In this document: piece after piece, positions 56,774 to 64,000 of the stretch
How positions within the stretch are numbered: position 1 is the stretch's first letter
How the letters are laid out: each line of letters opens with the position of its first letter
Origin: an uncultured Lachnospiraceae bacterium
Lineage (GTDB): Bacteria > Bacillota > Clostridia > Lachnospirales > Lachnospiraceae
Length of the DNA: 64,000 bases
Assembly (NCBI GenBank): GCA_947053345.1
Contig: CAMRSM010000018.1
Span: 1-64,000, forward strand
Direction: 5' to 3'
Notes under the pieces: generated by a model
Seen by the model: only the letters and a program-made list of their open reading frames with translations
The model's database searches: none
What the model was told of the DNA's origin: nothing
Program-made: the position numbers and the translations under genes

Positions 56774-58228
56774 TTGAATCTTATGTTTTTAACCCAGGTC
56801 GGGGGGATTCTGAAACCGTTTGCGTGGGTTTTCGGAATTGTAATGAATGCAATCTATGAATTTGTTAGTCTAATGAATATCCATAGCATTGCAGTATGTG
56901 TCATTATCTTTACATTTGTAACAAAAATGTTGATGCTTCCGCTTACGATCAAGCAGCAAAAAGCAACCAAGCTTTCCTCTCAAATGAATCCTGAGATTAT
57001 GAAAATCCAGGAAAAATATAAAGGGAAAAAAGATGAGGCTTCGATGCGCAAACAGCAGGCGGAGATGCAGGCGGTATATGAAAAGTATGGTACAACTCCT
57101 ATGTCAGGCTGTCTGCCGCTGCTGATCTCCCTGCCGATCATGTTCGCCTTGTACCGCGTGATCTATGCGATTCCGGCATATGTAAATGATATCGGGGAGA
57201 TGTATGGTACGATTGCCGATCAAATCATGTCGATCCAGGGATATGGACAGGCAATGCTTTCCTTTGTTAAGGAGAACGGTATAGCAGTAAGTGGATTAAA
57301 GCCATTGATTGATGTTGTCAAAGGTGTGGATGATATCACTTACAATATTATCACGCTCACAAAGGAAAATTTGATAGATATTATGTACCAGTTTAACACA
57401 AGCACATGGGAAGCGTTTCGGAACGTGAATCTTGCGGATGCCGAATCATGGCTTAACACGATTGATATCACAAAGGTAATCCAGAATTATAGCCTTGGGG
57501 TTTCCGTGGAATCCATCCAGCCAGTCGATGTGGCAGGTTTTGTGGCTTTGGTTCCGAATATACAGGAATCTGTTACGGAAATCATAAGTGTAAATAGCTT
57601 TTTGGGTGGACTTAATATTTTGAATGCACCAGGATGGTCCTTTCCAGGTATCATCATTCCTTTGTTAGCAGCATTGACGCAGTTCGTGCAGAGTAAGGTA
57701 GCAATGGCAGGCAACAAGCAGCAGAATAATGTGGACAATCCGGCGGCCCAAAGCATGAAGATGATGAATTATGTGATGCCTCTTATGTCGATGTTTTTCT
57801 GTGCGATGCTTCCAATTTGTGTGGGCCTATACTGGGTCGCAAGTGCGGTTTTTGGCACAATACAGACGATTTTTATCAACCGTTACATGGATAAAGTTGA
57901 CGTAACGGAGTTGATGGAAGCAAATGCGGCAAAAGCAGCAAAAAAGCGTGCAAAAAAAGGGATCACGACCGGTTCGCAGATGGCGGAGGTGGCAAAAACA
58001 TCTACAAAATCCATTCAGACAGAAGAATCAAAGAAATTTAATAATGCATATGATTATAAAAATAATCCGTCTTCTGGTAAAAACTCAAATAAGGGAGCAA
58101 AAGCGGGTGAGTATAAACGCAGTGATGTTTCCTACAGTGCGAGCAGCATTTCTGCAAATGCGAATTTGCTGAAACGCAATTTTGAGAGACAGAATGCTGA
58201 AAATACTGAAAACACGGAAAAAGAATAA
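56774..58228 (+). CDS. yidC: Membrane protein insertase YidC/OxaA
   Basis: 484 residues from TTG 56774 (AAAGGAGG upstream). Core membrane segments: SIAVCVIIFTFVTKMLMLPL, PMSGCLPLLISLPIMFALYR, VMPLMSMFFCAMLPICVGLY, with the signature KQQKATKLSSQMNPEIMKIQ after the first. A long insertion (residues ~145-270) between the second and next segments is typical of Clostridia. Basic, Ser/Asn-rich C-terminal tail (residues ~400-484) probably contacts the ribosome. Confidence 0.95.
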   Translation: MNLMFLTQVGGILKPFAWVFGIVMNAIYEFVSLMNIHSIAVCVIIFTFVTKMLMLPLTIKQQKATKLSSQMNPEIMKIQEKYKGKKDEASMRKQQAEMQAVYEKYGTTPMSGCLPLLISLPIMFALYRVIYAIPAYVNDIGEMYGTIADQIMSIQGYGQAMLSFVKENGIAVSGLKPLIDVVKGVDDITYNIITLTKENLIDIMYQFNTSTWEAFRNVNLADAESWLNTIDITKVIQNYSLGVSVESIQPVDVAGFVALVPNIQESVTEIISVNSFLGGLNILNAPGWSFPGIIIPLLAALTQFVQSKVAMAGNKQQNNVDNPAAQSMKMMNYVMPLMSMFFCAMLPICVGLYWVASAVFGTIQTIFINRYMDKVDVTELMEANAAKAAKKRAKKGITTGSQMAEVAKTSTKSIQTEESKKFNNAYDYKNNPSSGKNSNKGAKAGEYKRSDVSYSASSISANANLLKRNFERQNAENTENTEKE

Positions 58229-58309
58229 ACTTTCACTATTTCTGTTTTGGATGGTATCAATTTTGAGTAAGATTGTCAGCCGTTTGTACGGCGGAATGAG
58301 AGGAATAAG

Positions 58310-59206
58310 ATGGACGAATGGAAAGAGTTTAGTGCTAAAACAGTGGATGAGGCATTGACAGAAGCGTTGATTCAACTTGGAACGACCTCGGAGAATATCG
58401 AATATGAAGTGATTGAAAAAGAAGCAAAAGGTTTTTTGGGTCTTGGAAGCAAGCCGGCAAAAATCCGCGTGAGGAAAGTCATTAAATCCGTTGAAGATAA
58501 TGTCGTGGATTTCCTTCATAAGGTTTTTAAGGCGATGAATCTGGAGATTACAGTTGATGTGTCTTATGATCAGGAAGAGGAGACCGTGAACATCAATCTT
58601 GTCGGAAGCGAGATGGGTGTCCTGATCGGGAAGAGAGGACAGACCTTGGATTCCCTGCAATATCTCACAAGTCTGGTCATTAACAAGAATACAGACGGTT
58701 ATCTCAAGGTCAAGCTTGATACTGAGAATTATAGGGCAAGACGCAAAGATACTTTGGAGAATCTGGCAAGGAACATTGCATCAAAGGTTAAGAGGACACA
58801 TAAGCCTGTTTCCTTGGAACCAATGAATCCATATGAGAGAAGAATCATCCATTCCGTCCTCCAGAATGACCGGTATGTTGAGACGCACAGCGAGGGGGAT
58901 GAGCCATTCCGCAAAGTGGTAGTAACGCCAAAAAGAAATGTACGTGATTACGATAACAATGGTGGATACAATAACGGAGGCTACCGCAATGGTTACCGTA
59001 ACCGTTTCGATAACGGAAGATATGATAACGGCAATGGAATCAAAAAGTATAGTAAAAAGGAATTTCATAAGAAGTACGGTGGAAATACAAAGGATTACAG
59101 TACAGATTACAAGAAAGATTATGCGGCATATCAGGAGCAGAAAGCGGCAGCAAAGCTTGCGGCAGAAAATGTGGCAAAGGACGAGTCAGTGGATACAGTT
59201 GAATGA
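58310..59206 (+). CDS. jag: RNA-binding protein Jag/KhpB with Gly-Asn-Tyr-rich tail
   Basis: 298 residues. Jag_N domain (KEFSAKTVDEALTEALIQLG, KEAKGFLGLGSKPAKIRVRK), KH domain with GXXG (EMGVLIGKRGQTLDSLQYLT), R3H domain (MNPYERRIIHSVLQNDRYVE). Residues ~205-250 are an unusual low-complexity run with NNGGYNNGGYRNGYRN and DNGRYDNGNG, followed by a Lys/Tyr-rich end. KhpB binds RNAs broadly and links to cell division control. ATG 58310. Confidence 0.92.
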   Translation: MDEWKEFSAKTVDEALTEALIQLGTTSENIEYEVIEKEAKGFLGLGSKPAKIRVRKVIKSVEDNVVDFLHKVFKAMNLEITVDVSYDQEEETVNINLVGSEMGVLIGKRGQTLDSLQYLTSLVINKNTDGYLKVKLDTENYRARRKDTLENLARNIASKVKRTHKPVSLEPMNPYERRIIHSVLQNDRYVETHSEGDEPFRKVVVTPKRNVRDYDNNGGYNNGGYRNGYRNRFDNGRYDNGNGIKKYSKKEFHKKYGGNTKDYSTDYKKDYAAYQEQKAAAKLAAENVAKDESVDTVE

Positions 59207-59353
59207 TTATAATGAGGAGGTTTCCCGGTGCAGTGAGGGCTGGGAAACCTTTTTCGGATATCGTAAAGAAGAAAAAAACAGAAAAATAGGAACAATTTGA
59301 TACATTGTATTTTGATCGGCGATTTTTCGTGGGAAGGAGGATATGTGATATTT

Positions 59354-60748
59354 ATGGAGACAGATACGATAGCTGCGATTGCAACCGGACTTAACAATGC
59401 CGGAATCAGTATAATCCGGGTGAGTGGTGATGCTGCGGTCGAAGTAGCAGACCGCATTTTTTATTCGAGAAAGGAAGGATTGCATTTAAAAGATGTGAAA
59501 ACCCACACCATCCATTATGGTATGATAAAGGATGGGGATATTTTTCTGGATGAAGTTCTTGTTTCGGTTATGCGGACACCAAACAGTTATACGAAGGAAG
59601 ATGTTGTTGAGATAAATTGCCACGGTGGAATCGTTGTCACAAAAAGAATACTGGAAACAGTGTTAAGAGCCGGTGCGCGTTTGGCAGAACCAGGTGAATT
59701 CACGAAGCGAGCCTTTTTGAACGGGAGAATTGACCTGTCCCAAGCAGAAGCAGTTATGGATATTATACATGCAAAAAATGATATGGCTGTGAAAAATTCT
59801 GTCCGCCAGTTAAGAGGGGATATGCATAAACAAATTTCACAGCTGAGGGATCAGATATTGCACGATATTGCTTTTATAGAAGCTGCACTGGATGATCCGG
59901 AACATATCAGTATGGACGGCTTCCCTGAAAAACTGGAGAGAAATATTTCCGGTTATATGGATAGATTAGATAAAATGTTAAGAACAGCTGAAAATGGGAG
60001 GATGATGAAAGAAGGGATTAAGACGGTTATTCTTGGGAAACCGAATGCCGGAAAGTCATCATTATTGAATTTTCTAATGGGGGAGGACCGGGCGATTGTT
60101 ACGGATATTCCAGGTACAACCCGTGATGTTCTGGAAGAAAACGTAGTAATGAATGGGATTTCCTTAAATTTGGTTGATACTGCCGGAATTCGGTGGACAG
60201 AAGATGCTGTAGAAAAGATCGGTGTGGATAAAGCAAGGGGAGCAGCAAATGAGGCAGACTTGATACTTTTTGTTGTGGATTCCTCTGTTGAGATGGATAG
60301 CAATGATGATGAGATATTGGATGCGATTGGCTCGAAAAAAGTAATTGTGGTTTTAAATAAATCTGATTTGAAATCTGTTGTTTCCGAAGAAGATATTGTG
60401 AGGAGAATGAAACAATTTTCTTTTACAGAAACAGAGGTTATTCGTATTTCTGTAAAAGGGCAGACAGGAATGGAAGAGTTGGAAAGAAAAATAGCCAGCT
60501 TGTTTTTTTCAGGAGAAGTTTCCTACAATGATGAGATTTATATAACAAGCGCCAGACATAAAACAGCATTGATGGAGACAAAAAGAAGTCTGGAGCAAGT
60601 AATGGAAAGTTTGCGGATGAATATGCCGGAAGATTTTTATTCTATTGATTTGATGAATGCTTATAAGGAGTTGGGTAGTATCATAGGGGAAGCTGTGGAT
60701 GAAGATTTGGTAAACATGATTTTTAAGGAATTTTGTATGGGAAAATAG
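59354..60748 (+). CDS. mnmE: tRNA uridine-34 modification GTPase MnmE
   Basis: 464 residues from ATG 59354; GTG 59345 is possible but sits too near the GGAGG. N-terminal folate-binding domain METDTIAAIATGLNNAGISI; helical domain; G domain with G1 LGKPNAGKSSLLNFLM, G2 TDIPGTTRDV, G3 DTAGIRWTED, G4 LNKSDL, and C-terminal FCMGK with the catalytic Cys. With MnmG it makes 5-carboxymethylaminomethyl-uridine. Confidence 0.96.
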   Translation: METDTIAAIATGLNNAGISIIRVSGDAAVEVADRIFYSRKEGLHLKDVKTHTIHYGMIKDGDIFLDEVLVSVMRTPNSYTKEDVVEINCHGGIVVTKRILETVLRAGARLAEPGEFTKRAFLNGRIDLSQAEAVMDIIHAKNDMAVKNSVRQLRGDMHKQISQLRDQILHDIAFIEAALDDPEHISMDGFPEKLERNISGYMDRLDKMLRTAENGRMMKEGIKTVILGKPNAGKSSLLNFLMGEDRAIVTDIPGTTRDVLEENVVMNGISLNLVDTAGIRWTEDAVEKIGVDKARGAANEADLILFVVDSSVEMDSNDDEILDAIGSKKVIVVLNKSDLKSVVSEEDIVRRMKQFSFTETEVIRISVKGQTGMEELERKIASLFFSGEVSYNDEIYITSARHKTALMETKRSLEQVMESLRMNMPEDFYSIDLMNAYKELGSIIGEAVDEDLVNMIFKEFCMGK

Positions 60749-60854
60749 AATGGAATATTGTGATATGGATGTTTAATCCAATTCAACGGAATGTTACAAT
60801 ATTGTAAAGATTATAAATCATTCTTTTTCTATTTTAGAGATGTATGGCTTGGAA

Positions 60855-60870
60855 TGTTTCACGTGAAACA
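60855..60870. promoter_or_regulatory. parS: parS site 1
   Basis: TGTTTCACGTGAAACA, perfect 16-bp parS between mnmE and mnmG; binding and loading site for the host ParB. Confidence 0.95.
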
Positions 60871-60936
60871 TTTTATGTAATGATCGGACATAAACGGAGA
60901 ATGAAAATCCATTATACATCGAGGTGAGAGGTTGAA

Positions 60937-62859
60937 ATGGCGTATAACTTGATTTACGAGAATTATGATGTCGTTGTGGTAGGGGCAGGGCATGCGGGGT
61001 GTGAAGCGGCATTAGCCTGTGCAAGGCTTGGTCTGGAAACGATTATGTTTACTGTCAGTATGGATAGCATTGCGATGATGCCATGCAATCCAAATATCGG
61101 GGGAACTTCCAAAGGTCATCTGGTTCGTGAAATTGATGCACTGGGCGGAGAAATGGGAAAGAATATTGATAAAACTTACATTCAATCCAAAATGCTAAAT
61201 GTTTCAAAAGGACCTGCAGTACATTCGTTGCGCGCACAGGCAGATAAACAAGATTATACCAATGCAATGCGTGCGGTTGTGGAAAATACGGAACATCTTA
61301 CATTGAAGCAGGCAGAAGTGACGGAAATTCTGACAGATGAGAATAAGATTACCGGGGTGAAGATTTATTCGGGCGGTATTTATCCGTGCCGCGCCGTGAT
61401 TCTTTGTACCGGTGTATATTTGAAAGCCAGATGTATTTGCGGTGAAATGAGCACTTATACCGGACCAAATGGTTTACCTGCGGCAAATCATTTGACGGAT
61501 TCTTTGATTAGACATGGAATTGAAATGTACCGCTTCAAAACGGGAACGCCGGCACGGATTGACAAGAGATCCATAGATTTTTCAAAAATGGAAGAACAGT
61601 TTGGAGATAAAAAGGTAGTTCCTTTCTCATTTACAAATACCGCAGAAGATATTACAAAGGATCAGGTTTCATGTTGGTTGACATATACAAATGAAGAAAC
61701 CCATGAGATCATCCGGGAAAATATATCACGTTCCCCTCTTTTTTCCGGGAATATCCAGGGAACCGGACCAAGATACTGTCCGTCCATAGAAGATAAAGTA
61801 GTTAAATTTGCTGATAAGGAAAGACATCAGGTTTTCATAGAGCCAGAAGGTAATTATACGAATGAAATGTACATTGCCGGAATGTCAAGCAGCCTGCCAG
61901 AAGATGTACAAATAAGAATGTACCGTTCTGTTCCGGGCTTGGAAAATGCAAAGATTGTACGAAATGCTTATGCAATTGAATATGATTGTATTAATCCAAT
62001 GCAGTTAAAGCCAACGTTGGAATTTAAGGTAATTGAAGGGTTATTTGCGGGAGGCCAGTTTAATGGAAGTTCCGGATATGAGGAGGCTGCCGCACAGGGG
62101 TTAATTGCCGGGATTAACGCTGCCATGAAACTGTTGGGCAAAAAACCAGTTGTACTTGACCGATCACAGGCATATATCGGTGTTTTGATTGATGATCTTG
62201 TCACGAAAGAAACACATGAACCTTACCGAATGATGACTTCCCGCGCAGAATACCGTTTATTACTCCGTCAGGATAACGCGGATCTCAGATTGACCCGAAT
62301 TGGGTATCAGGTCGGTTTGATCCATGAGGAGAGATATCAAAAGTTTTTAGAAAAAGAGCTTCTGATAAAAGAAGAAGAAGAGCGGCTGTTGCACACGGTA
62401 GTAGGAGCAACTAAAGAAATGCAGTCATTTTTAAAACAGATTGGAAGCTCTGCGTTGAATAGTGGAATTACTCTTAGCGACCTGCTAAAACGTCCGGAAA
62501 TTACCTATGATATGTTGGCACCTTTTGACACGGGGAGAAAAGCTCTTCCGGAGGATGTTATTTTTGAGGCAGAAATCAATATTAAGTATGAAGGTTATAT
62601 CAAACGTCAGCTCCGTCAGGTAGAACAGTTTAAAAAGATGGAGGAAAAAAAGATACCGGATGAAATTGATTATGAAGCTGTACCGTCACTCCGCATAGAA
62701 GCCAGGCAGAAACTTAAAAAGATTCGTCCGGAAAATCTCGGCCAAGCATCAAGAATATCCGGAGTATCTCCGGCAGATATTTCCGTTCTTCTTGTTTATT
62801 TAGAGCATTATAAAAGGAGTATGCAGTGTAATACTAATGTCGATTCGTCATTTGTTTAA
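60937..62859 (+). CDS. mnmG: tRNA uridine-34 modification FAD enzyme MnmG
   Basis: 640 residues. FAD-binding [20 protein letters not shown], GidA signatures [20 protein letters not shown] and [21 protein letters not shown]-terminal helical MnmE-binding domain with [21 protein letters not shown] 60937 with GAGGTGAGAGG upstream. Follows mnmE by ~190 bases, with parS in the gap. Confidence 0.97.
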   Translation: MAYNLIYENYDVVVVGAGHAGCEAALACARLGLETIMFTVSMDSIAMMPCNPNIGGTSKGHLVREIDALGGEMGKNIDKTYIQSKMLNVSKGPAVHSLRAQADKQDYTNAMRAVVENTEHLTLKQAEVTEILTDENKITGVKIYSGGIYPCRAVILCTGVYLKARCICGEMSTYTGPNGLPAANHLTDSLIRHGIEMYRFKTGTPARIDKRSIDFSKMEEQFGDKKVVPFSFTNTAEDITKDQVSCWLTYTNEETHEIIRENISRSPLFSGNIQGTGPRYCPSIEDKVVKFADKERHQVFIEPEGNYTNEMYIAGMSSSLPEDVQIRMYRSVPGLENAKIVRNAYAIEYDCINPMQLKPTLEFKVIEGLFAGGQFNGSSGYEEAAAQGLIAGINAAMKLLGKKPVVLDRSQAYIGVLIDDLVTKETHEPYRMMTSRAEYRLLLRQDNADLRLTRIGYQVGLIHEERYQKFLEKELLIKEEEERLLHTVVGATKEMQSFLKQIGSSALNSGITLSDLLKRPEITYDMLAPFDTGRKALPEDVIFEAEINIKYEGYIKRQLRQVEQFKKMEEKKIPDEIDYEAVPSLRIEARQKLKKIRPENLGQASRISGVSPADISVLLVYLEHYKRSMQCNTNVDSSFV

Positions 62860-62874
62860 CAGAATAGAGGTAAC

Positions 62875-63624
62875 ATGAGAGATAACAGTAAATTTAAAAG
62901 AGGATTGGAACAACTGGAAATTGCATTGAACGAAGACCAGTTAAAACAGTTTGAAGATTATTATGATCTATTGATTGAATGGAATAAAGTTATGAACCTG
63001 ACCGCAATAACGGACTACGATGATGTGGTTACAAAACATTTTTTGGACAGTTTATCCATTGTAAAACTGGAAAATGTTTCACGTGAAACATCCAAAAACA
63101 TGCGAAGGAATATAAAACTTCTTGACCTCGGAACAGGTGCAGGTTTTCCCGGAATCCCATTAAAAATTGCATTTCCTTCTCTGGATGTAGTTTTAATGGA
63201 TTCGTTAAACAAAAGGATCAATTTTTTAAATGAAGTGATACGTCAACTTTCTTTAAAAGATATATCAGCTATTCATGGAAGGGCGGAAGAATACGGACGC
63301 AAGGAAGAGTTTCGGGAACAGTATGATTGTTGTGTTTCACGGGCAGTCGCAAGATTAGTTTCCTTGTGTGAATACTGTCTTCCTTTTGTCAGGAAAAACG
63401 GCTTTTTTATTCCTTACAAGTCGATAAAGTCAGAGGAAGAATTGCAGGAAGCAGAATATGCTATTGGGCAGCTGGGGGGAAAGTATATACGGCAGGTTTC
63501 TTTTATACTTCCGGAAAGCGATGCAGGCAGGGCTTTGTTTTTGATAAAAAAGAATGCAGAAACACCAAAAAAATATCCCCGTGCCGGCGGGAAGCCTGCA
63601 AGTAGTCCACTGCTTACAAAGTAA
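62875..63624 (+). CDS. rsmG: 16S rRNA (guanine-527-N7) methyltransferase
   Basis: 249 residues. FEDYYDLLIEWNKVMNLTAI (N-terminal), SAM-binding motif LLDLGTGAGFPGIPLKIAFP, DSLNKRINFLNEVI, and CCVSRAVARLVSLCEYCLPF. Modifies G527 of 16S rRNA; loss gives low-level streptomycin resistance in bacteria studied. A parS site is inside the gene at 63075. Confidence 0.96.
   Translation: MRDNSKFKRGLEQLEIALNEDQLKQFEDYYDLLIEWNKVMNLTAITDYDDVVTKHFLDSLSIVKLENVSRETSKNMRRNIKLLDLGTGAGFPGIPLKIAFPSLDVVLMDSLNKRINFLNEVIRQLSLKDISAIHGRAEEYGRKEEFREQYDCCVSRAVARLVSLCEYCLPFVRKNGFFIPYKSIKSEEELQEAEYAIGQLGGKYIRQVSFILPESDAGRALFLIKKNAETPKKYPRAGGKPASSPLLTK
63075..63090. promoter_or_regulatory. parS: parS site 2 (inside rsmG)
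   Basis: A second perfect TGTTTCACGTGAAACA, about 2.2 kb from the first; it encodes part of NVSRETSK in RsmG, a frequent location in Firmicutes. Confidence 0.95.
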
Positions 63625-63732
63625 GTAAAGAAATTCGGAATTAAAATAAAAAATATTGATAAATGAGTGGAACAACATGGAGAAAGGTGTTATAATAAAC
63701 CTTGAAAATACAGCAGGGAATGATGGTGAAAT

Positions 63733-64000
63733 ATGGGGAGAATTATTGCAATAGCAAACCAAAAAGGCGGTGTCGGTAAGACAACAACAGCGATCAATTT
63801 ATCCGCTTGTCTTGCGGAGAAGGGAATGAAAGTTCTTGTTATTGATATTGACCCGCAGGGAAATACAACAAGTGGTCTTGGAATTAACAAAGATGGATTG
63901 GAGAATACGATCTATCAGATGCTGATTGATGAATGTTCCATTGAGAAGTGTATGTGTAAAAGCGTAGTTAATAACTTGTTCGTACTTCCCTCGGATGTCA
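63733..64000 (+). CDS. parA: Chromosome partition ATPase ParA/Soj (cut by right edge)
   Basis: First 89 codons only. MGRIIAIANQKGGVGKTTTA carries the canonical deviant Walker A KGGVGKTT, then VLVIDIDPQGNTTSGLG. Together with the two parS sites it belongs to the chromosomal segregation and replication-control system; parB is expected just to the right. TATAAT near 63691 is a likely -10. Confidence 0.96.
   Translation, partial: MGRIIAIANQKGGVGKTTTAINLSACLAEKGMKVLVIDIDPQGNTTSGLGINKDGLENTIYQMLIDECSIEKCMCKSVVNNLFVLPSDV

Overview
The window joins a prophage (about 1-30,300, all genes on the minus strand) to the replication-origin region of a Gram-positive, low-GC host, most likely a clostridium of the Lachnospiraceae type. 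The host call rests on the gene order dnaA-dnaN-S4-recF-gyrB-gyrA on one side of the origin and rpmH-rnpA-yidD-yidC-jag-mnmE-mnmG-rsmG-parA on the other, on canonical parS sites, and on a two-subunit class I fumarase. No rRNA, CRISPR array or complete insertion sequence was seen.

Prophage. From 13.4 kb down to 1 the genes form a late operon for a phage with a lambda-type head and a contractile tail: Nu1-like and gpA terminase, small joining protein, portal, ClpP-like protease with an internally started scaffold, gpD-like decoration protein, gpE-like capsid, connectors, sheath, tube, a tail chaperone with a programmed -1 frameshift, and a tape measure protein that runs off the left edge. A sigma-region-4-like (ArpU/RinA-type) regulator lies just upstream of this operon. 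From 14 to 30 kb lie early and accessory genes: ParA and an unusual ParB, many small Cys-rich proteins, a VRR-NUC nuclease, an HD protein, a C-type-lectin/FGE-fold protein that looks like the target of a diversity-generating retroelement, a radical SAM protein, a DNA cytosine methyltransferase with a 10-G tract, an HUH-type replication initiator and a GNAT-like protein. ParAB plus a rolling-circle initiator suggest a phage that can live as a plasmid, although here it abuts chromosome next to tRNA-Ser(GCU). No integrase, lysogeny repressor or reverse transcriptase is in the window; they may lie to the left.

Non-coding structure in the prophage: seven copies of a 14-bp palindrome (one exactly filling a -35/-10 spacer), three copies of a 19-bp motif (one between parA and parB), two degenerate tRNA-like cloverleaves with 6-nt anticodon-arm loops, a promoter-terminator unit running against rep, and a repeated leader before the ribosome binding site of several genes.

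Host part. tRNA-Ser, then a dus / giant leucine-rich-repeat protein / aldo-keto reductase cluster, an ABC transporter with a divergent WYL regulator, a GNAT acetyltransferase, and fumarase subunits separated by an ABC exporter pair and a relic-rich stretch. gyrA, gyrB, recF, the S4 gene, dnaN and dnaA run leftward. The origin is around 53.9-55.8 kb, with DnaA boxes on both sides of dnaA. The rpmH-to-parA side runs rightward and carries two perfect parS sites.
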